Assembly: GCA_045047105.1 (NCBI GenBank)
Contig: JASFYQ010000017.1
Location: forward strand, 1 to 64,000
Source: JADGAU01 sp045047105
GTDB taxonomy: Bacteria; Pseudomonadota; Gammaproteobacteria; GRL18
Length of the DNA stretch: 64,000 bases
Reading direction: 5' to 3'
The position numbers and the translations under genes are program-made. Below, piece by piece: positions 55,021-64,000 of the stretch. Every line of letters begins with the position of its first letter. Positions within the stretch are counted from its first letter, which is position 1. Below the pieces are notes generated by a model. The model saw only the letters and a list, made by a program, of their open reading frames with translations. It was not told the origin of the DNA and made no database searches.

Positions 55021-55887
55021 TCAGGCCTGTCTCAAATAGTCTTTATATTGATTATACAAAGCCATCATTTGCTGTTGCAGCTTGCCTGGTTTTCCATTGC
55101 CAACAGCTTGTTCATCTAATTCTGTTACCGACATAATTTCTTTGGTTGAACTGGTTAACCATATTTCATCTGCTGTTTGCAGTTGCTCTTTAGTTATATC
55201 CTGCTCAATCATATTAATGGAGTTTTTCTTGGCTAATTCAACTATTAGATCCCGGGTTATTCCAGGTAATAAATGATTAGATTTAGGAGGGGTATACAAA
55301 GTATCATCTTTTACAATAAACAAATTACTGGCTGCCCCTTCGGTAGCTAAACCATCACGAATTAATATTGCCTCATGAGTTCCAGCATCCATTGCCTGTT
55401 GACGTAATAAAATATTTGGCAATAAAGATATTGCTTTAATATGGCAATTTAACCAGCGATTATCCACTAAAGTTACCGCTTTAATGCCCTCTTCTTTTAC
55501 TCTAGCTGATTGTGGATACATTGGGTTGCACATAATAAATATGGTTGGTTTAACATCTTCATCAGGAAAACCATGATCTCTTTTAGCAACACCACGGGTG
55601 ATATGTAAATAAATAGACCAATCACCACTACCATTTTTATGGAGCAATTGTTGAATAATTTCCTGCCATTGGGATAAGCTGATATTAATCTTTAGGCGTA
55701 TAGCACTAAGGCTATTAAACAGTCGCTGAATATGCTCTTCAAAACGAAACAGATTCCCTGCATAAGCAGGAATAACCTCATACACTCCATCACCAAAAAT
55801 AAAACCACGATCTAAAACAGAAACTTTTGCTTCGCAAATATCAAGGTATTCACCGTTAAGGTAAATTATTTGTTTTTCATTAGTCAT
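55021..55887 (-). CDS. dat: D-amino-acid aminotransferase (class IV)
   Basis: 288 residues of PLP fold-type IV: LDRGFIFGDGVYEVIPAYAG, PLP-binding Lys in CHIKAISLLPNILLRQQA, and EGAASNLFIV. Position between a D,D-carboxypeptidase gene and ybeD/lipB supports D-alanine transaminase, interconverting D-Ala and D-Glu for the cell wall. A branched-chain aminotransferase or aminodeoxychorismate lyase (pabC) are the alternatives. Confidence 0.85.
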   Translation of the reverse strand: MTNEKQIIYLNGEYLDICEAKVSVLDRGFIFGDGVYEVIPAYAGNLFRFEEHIQRLFNSLSAIRLKINISLSQWQEIIQQLLHKNGSGDWSIYLHITRGVAKRDHGFPDEDVKPTIFIMCNPMYPQSARVKEEGIKAVTLVDNRWLNCHIKAISLLPNILLRQQAMDAGTHEAILIRDGLATEGAASNLFIVKDDTLYTPPKSNHLLPGITRDLIVELAKKNSINMIEQDITKEQLQTADEIWLTSSTKEIMSVTELDEQAVGNGKPGKLQQQMMALYNQYKDYLRQA

Positions 55888-55925
55888 TATGTGTTACTTT
55901 TAGAATATTTTGAAAAAACAGGGGT

Positions 55926-57074
55926 TTATTTAAACATTAGAATAATACTATCTCTGCCACGCTGCCATAAACTGCCTTCAGCTAAATCATGTAATGCAAC
56001 CACTGATTTTTTCGCAATAACTTTATCATTTAATTTAATTTCTACTTCACCCAAGGGTTGGCCTTTCAGTACAGGAGCAATAATTTTATCCTTAACATTA
56101 ATCATCGGTTTAAGGTTTTTATATTGGCCTCTGGGAATAGTTACAAATAAGGTCTCTTTTAAACCCAAACCCAATTCGGGTAGATTTCCCTTATAGGCTT
56201 TGATATGTTTAAGTGCCACATTAGCTTTGTATAAGGCATGTGTCTCAAAAAACCGAAAGCCAAAATTTAATAATTTCTGACTTTCCTGAGCACGAGCGGA
56301 CTTACTTTTAGTTCCTAATACCACAGTTATAATACGCATGTTTTCACGTTTAGATGATGCCAGCAAACAATATCCAGCATCTTTGGTATAACCTGTTTTC
56401 ATGCCATCAACACTTTTATCACGCCATAATAAGCGGTTACGATTAAATTGTTTAATTTTATTATAGGTAAACTCTTTGGTGGAGTACCATTTATAATACT
56501 CTGGAAATTTTCTAATTAAAGCGCTGGCTAAAATTGCAAGATCTTTGGCAGTAGTTAAGTGTTCCGCATCAGGTAAGCCCGTACTATTTAAAAACTGAGT
56601 TTTACTCATACCTAAACTACCCGCATGTTGGTTCATTAAAGCAGCAAAGGAATCTTCACTGCCTGCCACATATTCTGCCAAAGCAACACTGGCATCATTG
56701 CCAGACTGGATAATCATGCCTTGTAAAAGCTTTTCAACCGAAACTTTGCGGTTAACTTCAATAAACATTCTTGAGCCCTGAGTTTGCCAGGCTTTTTTAC
56801 TGATAGTCACTAAGTCATCAAGCTTAATATTACCTGCTTTTAACTCGCTAAAAACCACATAGGCAGTCATTACTTTAGTAATGCTTGCAGGAGATACCCG
56901 CACATTGGAATTTTTTTCAGCCAACACTTTACCACTATCATAATCAATCATAATATATGAATTAGCAGCTATAATAGGAGCCTTGGGGATAACTTTGGGA
57001 GCAGTAAAAGCATTTTGAGTTAAATTCAACAGCCCTAAAAGTACAATAAATATAAATCTATGCGAAAAAAACAT
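55926..57074 (-). CDS. dacA: D-alanyl-D-alanine carboxypeptidase (PBP5/6 type)
   Basis: 382 residues from ATG 57074: signal peptide (FFSHRFIFIVLLGLLNLTQNAFTA), serine-peptidase motifs SITK (in SPASITKVM), SGN (in QSGNDAS) and KTG (MKTGYTKDAGY), a beta-sandwich domain and an amphipathic C-terminal membrane anchor (GSLWQRGRDSIILMFK). Trims pentapeptides in peptidoglycan. The reading from 57125 adds residues before the signal peptide and is not preferred. Confidence 0.93.
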   Translation of the reverse strand: MFFSHRFIFIVLLGLLNLTQNAFTAPKVIPKAPIIAANSYIMIDYDSGKVLAEKNSNVRVSPASITKVMTAYVVFSELKAGNIKLDDLVTISKKAWQTQGSRMFIEVNRKVSVEKLLQGMIIQSGNDASVALAEYVAGSEDSFAALMNQHAGSLGMSKTQFLNSTGLPDAEHLTTAKDLAILASALIRKFPEYYKWYSTKEFTYNKIKQFNRNRLLWRDKSVDGMKTGYTKDAGYCLLASSKRENMRIITVVLGTKSKSARAQESQKLLNFGFRFFETHALYKANVALKHIKAYKGNLPELGLGLKETLFVTIPRGQYKNLKPMINVKDKIIAPVLKGQPLGEVEIKLNDKVIAKKSVVALHDLAEGSLWQRGRDSIILMFK

Positions 57075-57181
57075 GGTGTTTAGATACCCTGATAAATAAA
57101 TTTTATAAAGTGATATTATAAGCAATAATATGATCCTTATTCTAACCTAATACAATCTATAATTCATATACTGGAAAACAT

Positions 57182-58114
57182 TTAAAAATAGGATTGTAAC
57201 TGTTCTTTGGTTAACACAAATACACCATGGCCGCCATTTTTAAATTCCAGCCAATAAAAAGGAATATCTGGAAAGCTATCCTGCAATGCCATATCACTAT
57301 TTCCTACCTCTACAATGAGTATTCCCTGATCAGATAAGTACTGCTGAGCCTGCTGCAACATAGGGATTACCAGACCTAAACCATCATCTCCTGCTGCCAG
57401 ACCTAACTCAGGTTCGGCCCGATATTCCTCTGGAAGCAGTGACATATCTTCTTTATCAACATAGGGAGGATTGGAAACAATAATATCATATTTAGAGGCA
57501 AAACAGTCATTTTCATCCTGCTCAAAAGTGCTAAACAAGTCTGACTGAATTAAGTTTACCATCTCCTCTAAATGATGGTTTTTTACATTTATTTTAGCAA
57601 CATCTAAGGCCTCAGCTGATAAATCAACGGCATCAATACAGGCCTCTGGAAATGCATAAGCACAGGCAATAGCAATACATCCACTGCCAGTGCATAAGTC
57701 CAGAATGTTATGTACCTGCTCAGCATCCACCCAGGGAGAAAACTGTTCCTGAATAAGTTCCGCAATGGGAGAGCGAGGAACCAAAACACGCTCATCAACA
57801 TAAAAAGATAATCCAGCAAAATTTGCCTGATGGGTAATATAGGAAGCAGGAATTCGTTTTGTAGATCGAGCTAATAAAGCATCAAGAATCTGTTGCTTTT
57901 CATGCCCCAATAAAGTGGCAGAAAAGTAATCCGAATGAAAGCTATTAGGCAGGTTTAATGTGTGTAGAACAAGATATGCCGCTTCATCAACAGCATTTTC
58001 AGTACCATGACCAAAATACAGTTTTTCCCGATTAAATAAACTGCTTCCAAAACGAATAAAATCAGTAATTGTATTCAGTCGCTCAAGTATTTGCTGTTGC
58101 TCTAATAAATCCAT
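57182..58114 (-). CDS. prmB: Ribosomal protein L3 glutamine methyltransferase PrmB
   Basis: 310 residues with an N-terminal helical domain (YFGHGTENAVDEAAYLVLHT), SAM-binding ILDLCTGSGCIAIACA and the catalytic NPPY (IVSNPPYVDKEDM). The N-terminal pattern separates PrmB from the release-factor enzyme PrmC. AGAGAG precedes the ATG. Confidence 0.94.
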   Translation of the reverse strand: MDLLEQQQILERLNTITDFIRFGSSLFNREKLYFGHGTENAVDEAAYLVLHTLNLPNSFHSDYFSATLLGHEKQQILDALLARSTKRIPASYITHQANFAGLSFYVDERVLVPRSPIAELIQEQFSPWVDAEQVHNILDLCTGSGCIAIACAYAFPEACIDAVDLSAEALDVAKINVKNHHLEEMVNLIQSDLFSTFEQDENDCFASKYDIIVSNPPYVDKEDMSLLPEEYRAEPELGLAAGDDGLGLVIPMLQQAQQYLSDQGILIVEVGNSDMALQDSFPDIPFYWLEFKNGGHGVFVLTKEQLQSYF

Positions 58115-58150
58115 TGTATCTCTCTTTTACTATTATTCTAAAGTATAATT

Positions 58151-58984
58151 TTATTCAGTTTTTTTATTTATCAAACATCGCCCAATAGAACCTGTCGCGC
58201 AAACCTGCCCATTAAACCAAATAGCTTTTGACAGGTTGGCCCCAATTAGCTTTATATTGCTTACTTTTGCCCTATGTAAATTGGCATAACTCAAATTGGC
58301 ATAACTAAAATCTGTACCCTTTAAGATAGCATTGCTAAGACTAGCAGCAGTTAAATCACTATGGTCTAATTTAGTCCCTGTCAGGTTACTATTTGCTAAT
58401 TGGCTGTACTGCATTTGACTATGGGATAAAATACTATGGGATAGATTAATATCTTGCATCAGGGCATTTTTAAAGTTTGCATTTTGTATATCTAAATTGG
58501 AAAAGTTCTTTCTGGCTAAAGCACATGCCTGTAAGTTTATTCCAGCTACAGGTTTTGCCAAACAATCCACCGCAGAGATTAAGCGCTCAGGAGTAAAATA
58601 AAAAATTGCATAAATAACTGCAATCAAGACTAAAATTACGATGACCATACTTTTCCAACCTAAAGTATGAATACCAATACGTGTAACATGTTTACGCTGA
58701 TTAAACTTTTCATCTGCTAAATTATCACGGCTATTACCTCTATCATCTGCCCATCGTTTTGCGGCTTTTAAACGCTCATCATAGTTCTCAATATGCTTAT
58801 TCTTAACAACTTCTGGAATTAATTGATTAATAGTGGATGCTTTGCGCCATAATTTTTTATCTTTACTCATTAGATCATTGGGATGAACCCGGCGTAAAAT
58901 AATATATTGCTGAATAAGTCCTGCGGCAAAAGGTCCTTTTATTTTTCCATCTTTTTTCCAATACCACAATGATTTATTTGACAT
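58151..58984 (-). CDS. GYF-like/pentapeptide-repeat membrane protein
   Basis: 277 residues. N-terminal GYF-like (DUF4339) domain, WYWKKDGKIKGPFAAGLIQQ (7-26); a charged linker; one membrane helix (about 111-130, SMVIVILVLIAVIYAIFYF); then pentapeptide repeats A(N/D)LXX from about 165 to 255 (SNLDIQNANFKNAL ... YANLSYANLHRAK) outside the membrane, with two Cys near the end. Likely an adaptor between cytoplasm and periplasm. Function unknown. It lies 36 bases upstream of prmB on the same strand. Confidence 0.78.
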   Translation of the reverse strand: MSNKSLWYWKKDGKIKGPFAAGLIQQYIILRRVHPNDLMSKDKKLWRKASTINQLIPEVVKNKHIENYDERLKAAKRWADDRGNSRDNLADEKFNQRKHVTRIGIHTLGWKSMVIVILVLIAVIYAIFYFTPERLISAVDCLAKPVAGINLQACALARKNFSNLDIQNANFKNALMQDINLSHSILSHSQMQYSQLANSNLTGTKLDHSDLTAASLSNAILKGTDFSYANLSYANLHRAKVSNIKLIGANLSKAIWFNGQVCATGSIGRCLINKKTE

Positions 58985-59061
58985 AATATAAGTGCTAACC
59001 TTTAGCGTGTTTTTTTATATTCAGTTTGATTAAGCGTTTAAGTGAAGAATTACTTGTAACT

Positions 59062-60588
59062 TTACAATGCAACCACACAGTTCCTTCCCTGCTTTTTTGC
59101 CAAAAAAAGGTTTTGATCTGCCGCAGCATACATGGATAAAAGACTATCCAGTTTTAAGCTTAACTCGGTACAGCCAATACTAATAGTAAATGATATTTTT
59201 ATTCCATTATGTTTATAAAACGCATTGGCTATATTTAAACGAAGTTTTTCTGCAATTTTTTCTGCCAGATGAATATTGCTATCATTTAACAACACTGCAA
59301 ATTCTTCACCACCAATTCGCCCAAATAAATCACTTTTACGCAATAATTCAGTAATACAGGAAGTCATATGAATTAAGACCTCATCTCCTACCGGATGCCC
59401 ATAACTATCATTTATTTTTTTAAAAAAATCTACATCAATAATAAGTAGCGAAATGCTTTGATTATTTCGATCGGCAAGCTCCACATATTTCTCTCCCATT
59501 TCAAAAAAATAACGTCGATTGGATATATTGGTAAGAAAGTCTGTGGTAGAAATTTCAACTAAATTTTTATTGTAAAGTTCCAACTCGTTATTCAAATCTT
59601 TAATATGTTGCATTGACTCCAGCTTTGCCCGCATCATCTGAAATCTATACCTCAAAGCAATAGTAATTAGTGCCACAAGTATTACAATAAAAATAGAGCC
59701 GCCAATAAAGAGAACTTTTAAATCTCTATATTCAGACTGCTGTTTTAATCTAGCCATAATAATATTCGGATCCAGATGAGCCGCAGCAGTATAAATATGT
59801 TGTACGTACTGTTTATCGCCAAACTGAGCAATTATTTTCTGACCTCGTTCAGAGACAAGGTATTGAAGAAACTTTTTTGCAGCAAACAGGTTGGTTTTTG
59901 GATAAACTTCTGGATTAGGAATAATTGCATGATAATAATTTCGTAAAGAAATATTATCTCGAAATAATAAGGCTATATTTCCAGATAAGTTATCTTTATT
60001 AACCAGAAATGTTCCCACATCAATAAAGGAAAAGCTTTCACTTTTATCCGCAGCAATAAGTGTTGCTTTAGAACTCTGCCCTGTAGCTTTTATCCCTTCC
60101 CAGTTTGGAGTAATATTGGCAATAGTAAATAATTGTTTGAGTTTATTGCTCGTGCCTGAGCTAAAATGAGGAATTAAAAAGTCAACCGCATTATCTGCTA
60201 ATAAGTGTAATACCGTATTCATATCATTTTGCTGACGAAGTTCTAAAAAATCATCTTTAGGCCCAGCTATGGCAAATTCATTGTACATAATTAATGTTCT
60301 AGAAGATGTTAGTTTTGCATCCACTAGAATTTTTTCACTGGAAGGGAAATGGGTTAAAACAAAATCCGATTTGCCCTGGCGAAGATCTTCAAGTACTTGA
60401 AGAGCTCCTTTATGAACAACTTTTACTGCCGTTTCCGGGTGTATTTTTTGAAAATCTTCTAACAAAGTCAGGATAAGACCTGTTTCATAACTGGAATTGG
60501 CAACATTAATGCGTAGTACGGAGTGCTTTGCATAAGCTGTAGTTAAAATAAAAAAATGAATTAAAATAATAAGAATCAGATGTGGCAT
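59062..60588 (-). CDS. Diguanylate cyclase with TupA-like periplasmic binding domain
   Basis: 508 residues. Signal peptide (1-20); residues 24-270 form a type 2 solute-binding domain of the tungstate/molybdate (TupA) sort: NSSYETGLILTLLEDF, SDFVLTHFPSSEKI, IMYNEFAIAGPKDD; one membrane helix (291-313); coiled coil (315-345); GGDEF with GGEEF at 426-430 and an RxxD site (Arg417-Asp420). So a periplasmic ligand, perhaps an oxyanion, should set c-di-GMP synthesis. No ABC transporter partner lies nearby. Confidence 0.85.
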   Translation of the reverse strand: MPHLILIILIHFFILTTAYAKHSVLRINVANSSYETGLILTLLEDFQKIHPETAVKVVHKGALQVLEDLRQGKSDFVLTHFPSSEKILVDAKLTSSRTLIMYNEFAIAGPKDDFLELRQQNDMNTVLHLLADNAVDFLIPHFSSGTSNKLKQLFTIANITPNWEGIKATGQSSKATLIAADKSESFSFIDVGTFLVNKDNLSGNIALLFRDNISLRNYYHAIIPNPEVYPKTNLFAAKKFLQYLVSERGQKIIAQFGDKQYVQHIYTAAAHLDPNIIMARLKQQSEYRDLKVLFIGGSIFIVILVALITIALRYRFQMMRAKLESMQHIKDLNNELELYNKNLVEISTTDFLTNISNRRYFFEMGEKYVELADRNNQSISLLIIDVDFFKKINDSYGHPVGDEVLIHMTSCITELLRKSDLFGRIGGEEFAVLLNDSNIHLAEKIAEKLRLNIANAFYKHNGIKISFTISIGCTELSLKLDSLLSMYAAADQNLFLAKKQGRNCVVAL

Positions 60589-60698
60589 ACCAGAAAATCC
60601 AGTTTTTTATAAATTTTGAGAAGGTAAATGGAAAAACTGATTTAAAAATAAATAAACTTAAACAACTGCCTCCATATACAATCATATCAAAAATTTAA

Positions 60699-61025
60699 CA
60701 GACTACAATAATAAACGCTTATTTTGTACCAATAAAAGAAGAAGCTGTCATTAATACTGCTCTAAAACGTAGTCTGGCAGCTTTTACTGCGGCATCAAAA
60801 ACAGTAGAACCTTGTTCACGTAGTTATTTTGCAAATTCAAGGAAATGTTTTTCAGATGGAGAGTTAATACAAACCATACATAAAATGCTCATTAGCAAAA
60901 GTTATGGAAATAATATTATTGCTCATATCAATCGAGACTCTAGCGCTATAGATGCTCGAGAAAAGGTGCTAAAAGCAATAAAACCTGCGCAACCCAAAAG
61001 AAAGTCAATTATTATTTTGCTTTAG
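60699..61025 (+). mobile_element. Remnant of a DDE transposase gene
   Basis: The 420-base gap holds an open plus-strand frame without proper start from 60699 to TAG 61023-61025. It reads CSRSYFANSRKCFSDGELIQ and then IIAHINRDSSAIDAREK, the latter very like the GHISRDSTAIEAREK segment of IS4-type transposases. The rest of the gene and the inverted ends are missing, so this is a dead fragment. Its 3' end overlaps the end of the next minus-strand gene by 14 bases. Confidence 0.7.
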
Positions 61026-61626
61026 GAATAAAGGCAATTTCATCACCGGCTTCAATCACTGTAAATAACTCAGCAAATTCTTTATTAACAGTAAATAACA
61101 TACGATCACTTTCGAACTCACGTTGCCAGATTGTTCCTTTTTTTCTATACATTGCTAATAAATCTTCAATAGTTTTAATTTTATCTGTAAGTTCCAGCTC
61201 TTCCTCTTCTTTTTTGGTAAGCTTAATTAATTTATCCATAAAGAATAAAACCTTTATTTTACCCGTAAACTGCTTGTCATTTTCACCTCGTTGTAAACCA
61301 AACTCCTCCAGTTTTTCAAGATATTTATCCCATATAGTCTGATAGTTAATACCTAAGTCATATAAAGAATCCCATGAAAAAATTCCCGTATCATAACCAT
61401 CATCAAAATACAATCGGATGCCATATTCTCCCTGTGGTTCAATTTTATCAATATTAATATTAATTTTACCTGATACCGGTATCTCATTAGTTTGCAGCTC
61501 AGCAGATTTTGAATGAGTTCTTAAATATTCGCAGCTGAGATTAAAATTTTCTCCGTCATTAAATTGGATTTCAAGAAGGCGTGATTTTTTATGTAAACTA
61601 ATATTTGTGGGAAATGTTATGCTCAT
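61012..61626 (-). CDS. DUF971-MoaD fusion lacking the Gly-Gly tail
   Basis: About 204 residues. The N-terminal half is DUF971 (ISLHKKSRLLEIQFNDGENF, LSCEYLRTHSKSAE, FDDGYDTGIFSWDSLYDLG). The C-terminal half is a MoaD/ThiS-like ubiquitin fold (KIKVLFFMDKLIKL, IEAGDEIAFIP) but ends in KAK instead of the usual PxxGG. ATG 61626 is chosen because GGAAAG precedes it and DUF971 homologues begin there; a start at 61662 is open. The end touches a transposase remnant, so the Gly-Gly tail needed for thiocarboxylation was probably lost by insertion. Confidence 0.8.
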   Translation of the reverse strand: MSITFPTNISLHKKSRLLEIQFNDGENFNLSCEYLRTHSKSAELQTNEIPVSGKININIDKIEPQGEYGIRLYFDDGYDTGIFSWDSLYDLGINYQTIWDKYLEKLEEFGLQRGENDKQFTGKIKVLFFMDKLIKLTKKEEEELELTDKIKTIEDLLAMYRKKGTIWQREFESDRMLFTVNKEFAELFTVIEAGDEIAFIPKAK

Positions 61627-61852
61627 TTGTTCTTTCCATAATAAAAAAATAGATTTTACCATTAAAATATAAAAAAAAACCTGTGAATTAGCAATTATTA
61701 CTACAATTTTAAATTTAGACTAGTGCTCGCAAAATACTCCTGTTATTAGGAACCACCTTTTCCTACCTTTAAAATATAAAGTTATCAGCAAAGAAACAAA
61801 ATTTGCATAACCACAAACTAACATATATAATTAGCGGTTTTTTTAATAAATA

Positions 61853-63040
61853 ATGATTATGTCTAATTACTTAATGAATACTTATGCAAGTTTACCCGTC
61901 AGCTTTGTTCGTGGTGAAGGGGCAATTTTATGGGACGAAGAGGAACAACAATACCTTGATGCATTAAGTGGTATTGCGGTTTGTGGCCTGGGACATGCGC
62001 ATCCAGCAATTGCTGATGCTATTTGCCAACAGGCAAAAACTCTGGTCCATACCTCTAACTTATATCAGATACCATTACAAAAACAACTGGCAGAAAAACT
62101 TTGCCAACTGTCCTCGATGGATAGGGTGTTTTTTTCTAATTCTGGTGCAGAAGCAAATGAGGCAGCGATAAAAATAGCCCGCTTATATGGACATAATAAG
62201 GGCTTTACTCAGCCTGTAATTATTACTACCCATAAGAGTTTTCACGGACGTACCTTATCCACCCTTTCAGCCACGGGGAATCCCAAAATACAGGTGGGTT
62301 TTGCGCCACTGGTTTCTGGTTATGTTCACGTCCACTATAATGACATAGATGCAATTAAAAAAGCACTGGATGTAAACCCTCAAACCGTTGCAATTATGGT
62401 TGAACCTGTTCAGGGTGAAGGTGGTTTGCATATTCCTGATAAGGATTATTTAAGCGCTATTAGAGAATTATGTGACCAACATCAGTTATTAATGATTTTA
62501 GATGAAATCCAGACTGGCTTATGCCGTACTGGTCAGTGGTTTGCATGGCAGCACCAGCAAGCACAGCCTGATATTATGACCCTGGCAAAAGCTTTAGGTA
62601 ATGGGCTTCCTATTGGAGCATGTGTTGCTAAAGGAAAAGCTGCTGAAGTATTTACCCCTGGTACACATGGTTCAACTTATGCCGGTAACCCACTGGTTTG
62701 TTCAGCCGCTCTGGCAACCTTAGCTACTATGCAGGCAGAAGATTTAGCCAGTAGAGCCGCTTATTTAGGTACATACTTTAAACAACAGTTCAGTCAGGCT
62801 CTTGCAGATACCCCCTGCGTTACCAATATCCGTACCCATGGGTTAATGATTGGCATTGAGCTTGATCAGGGCTGTGCCGAGCTAGTAAAACAGGCTCTAG
62901 ATAAAGGTCTGCTAATTAATGTTACTGCGGATAAAGTTATTCGCTTATTACCGCCTTTAATTATTAGCGATAAACAGGCCGATGAAATCATTACTGGAGT
63001 GAGTGAATTAATTAAACAGTTTTGTTTAAAAAATTCTTAA
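61853..63040 (+). CDS. argD: Acetylornithine aminotransferase
   Basis: 395 residues, PLP class III: DALSGIAVCGLGHAHP, NSGAEANEAAIKIAR, HGRTLSTLSATG, ILDEIQTGLCRTGQ and PLP-Lys in TLAKALGNGLPIGA. Converts N-acetylglutamate semialdehyde to acetylornithine (and may serve lysine synthesis). ATG 61859 is an equal start candidate; neither has a clear Shine-Dalgarno. argF follows after 61 bases. Confidence 0.94.
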   Translation: MIMSNYLMNTYASLPVSFVRGEGAILWDEEEQQYLDALSGIAVCGLGHAHPAIADAICQQAKTLVHTSNLYQIPLQKQLAEKLCQLSSMDRVFFSNSGAEANEAAIKIARLYGHNKGFTQPVIITTHKSFHGRTLSTLSATGNPKIQVGFAPLVSGYVHVHYNDIDAIKKALDVNPQTVAIMVEPVQGEGGLHIPDKDYLSAIRELCDQHQLLMILDEIQTGLCRTGQWFAWQHQQAQPDIMTLAKALGNGLPIGACVAKGKAAEVFTPGTHGSTYAGNPLVCSAALATLATMQAEDLASRAAYLGTYFKQQFSQALADTPCVTNIRTHGLMIGIELDQGCAELVKQALDKGLLINVTADKVIRLLPPLIISDKQADEIITGVSELIKQFCLKNS

Positions 63041-63101
63041 TTCCAGAGCAATCAACAACTACTCATTTTTCTATTCATTCTAACTATAGGTTTTACCTGG
63101 T

Positions 63102-64000
63102 ATGACTACACGCCATTTTCTAAGTCTTATGGATCTTACTTCCAATGAACTAACTACATTGGTTGATAGAGCAATTGAATTAAAACAAAAGCAACATGCG
63201 GGTCAAATTTATGAGCCATTACAAAACCGTGTTTTAGCAATGATTTTTGAAAAATCATCCACTAGAACCCGTGTTTCATTTGAAACAGGCATGTCTCAAT
63301 TTGGCGGTAGCTCAATATTTCTATCCCCTAAAGATACCCAGTTAGGCCGCGGTGAACCCATTGCGGATAGTGCTAAAGTGTTATCTAAAATGGTGGATAT
63401 GGTAATGATTAGAACTTTTGAACATGAAAAAATAGAAGAATTTGCTGAGCACTCATCCATTCCGGTTATTAATGCATTAACTGATCGTTCCCACCCCTGC
63501 CAATTACTTGCGGACATGCAGTGCTTCCACGAAAACCGTGGCAGTATTAAAGGCAAAACTGTAAGCTGGATTGGAGATGGAAATAATATGTGTTATTCCT
63601 ATATTAATGCCGCAAGGCAATGGGATTTCAACCTTAAAATAGCTTGTCCAGAAGGTTATGATCCCGATCCAGAGTTGATGAATCTGGCTGCAGCCAATGT
63701 AGAAATAATTAGGGATCCCATGCAAGCCTGTAGTGGTTCAGATTTAATAGTTACCGATGTCTGGGCTTCGATGGGACAGGAAGAAGAGCAAAAAATACGC
63801 GAACGTGCTTTTACCCATTATCAAGTTGATAAAAAAATGATGTTAGAAGCCGATCAAGATGCTCTATTTATGCATTGCTTGCCTGCACATAGAGGCGAAG
63901 AAGTCTCAGCAGAAGTAATTGATGGGCCTCAAAGTGTTGTTTGGGACGAGGCAGGCAATAGATTACACGCGCAAAAAGCACTATTAGAATTTTTAATGCA
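63102..64000 (+). CDS. argF: Ornithine carbamoyltransferase (cut by window end)
   Basis: 299 codons are visible, with the end outside the window. Carbamoyl-phosphate site SSTRTR (in FEKSSTRTRVSFE), HPCQ (DRSHPCQLLADMQ), ornithine-binding DVWASMG and FMHCLPAHRGEEV are all present. Starts MTTRHFLSLMDL at ATG 63102. It makes citrulline from ornithine; argD lies directly upstream, so the two are an arginine operon. Confidence 0.95.
   Translation, partial: MTTRHFLSLMDLTSNELTTLVDRAIELKQKQHAGQIYEPLQNRVLAMIFEKSSTRTRVSFETGMSQFGGSSIFLSPKDTQLGRGEPIADSAKVLSKMVDMVMIRTFEHEKIEEFAEHSSIPVINALTDRSHPCQLLADMQCFHENRGSIKGKTVSWIGDGNNMCYSYINAARQWDFNLKIACPEGYDPDPELMNLAAANVEIIRDPMQACSGSDLIVTDVWASMGQEEEQKIRERAFTHYQVDKKMMLEADQDALFMHCLPAHRGEEVSAEVIDGPQSVVWDEAGNRLHAQKALLEFLM

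Noticed and set aside
63296..63725. Two minus-strand frames at the right end
   Set aside because: Both are antisense to argF, which is clear from STRTR, HPCQ and HCLP motifs and merely lacks its stop codon in the window.

Overview
The window is a compact, AT-rich bacterial chromosome segment of 64 kb. Gene order points to a gammaproteobacterium: hflK-hflC-yjeT-(hisZ)-purA ... rnr-rlmB, dac-dat-ybeD-lipB-lipA, tmk-holB and pilZ-tatD all have the classical gammaproteobacterial arrangement. A complete clade II (Sec-type) nitrous oxide reductase cluster, several c-type cytochromes and perfect FNR-type operator sites indicate a respiratory organism that shifts to N2O as electron acceptor when oxygen falls. 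I cannot name the genus. No prophage, integron, CRISPR array or intact IS was found.

Layout. 1-7 kb: a signalling block with a double histidine kinase, a MerR-like HTH/receiver regulator, a second kinase, a receiver-HD-GYP phosphodiesterase and a receiver-HDOD protein. 7-17.5 kb: an MFS carrier, an alpha/beta hydrolase, a secreted C-type-lectin/MORN-like protein, a chemoreceptor, a small exported haem protein, ygfZ, a hemerythrin, a receiver-like orphan, tatD and pilZ. 17.6-25.2 kb: a synthetase-carrier-acyltransferase fusion, a small exported triple-repeat protein, holB, tmk, spoT and a small membrane protein. 25.4-26.9 kb: cobU and cobC for cobalamin assembly, then an array of 48-bp hairpin repeats and an orphan gene. 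27-35 kb: the rlmB, rnr, purA, hisZ, yjeT, hflC, hflK run. 35-40.6 kb: comEA-like gene, tRNA-Lys, CWC protein, a decayed EAL-type fragment, a phosphotransferase, a cysQ-like phosphatase, a zinc-sensor diguanylate cyclase and efpL. 40.6-53 kb: a frameshifted menC and the eleven-gene nos cluster, all on the minus strand. 53-64 kb: lipA, lipB, ybeD, dat, dac, prmB, a GYF/pentapeptide protein, a TupA-like-GGDEF fusion, a transposase remnant, a DUF971-MoaD fusion, argD and the start of argF (cut by the window end).

How the genes work together. NosG/NosH-like iron-sulfur proteins should take electrons from (mena)quinol and pass them through three c-type cytochromes to NosZ, while NosD/F/Y and lipoprotein NosL serve copper-centre maturation and NosB is the clade II-specific membrane protein. 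FNR boxes precede nosZ and the monohaem cytochrome gene, and hairpin terminators divide the cluster into separate transcripts. Cyclic-di-GMP turnover is represented by two GGEEF cyclases (each with an RxxD inhibition site), one HD-GYP hydrolase and an EAL remnant. The most unusual items are: a kinase whose receiver has Glu in place of the phospho-Asp, the exported SxLNE..DEEY repeat protein, the menC frameshift at a 9-base A run, the TupA-like-GGDEF fusion, a MoaD domain without its Gly-Gly tail beside an IS scar, and three distinct tandem-repeat loci between genes.
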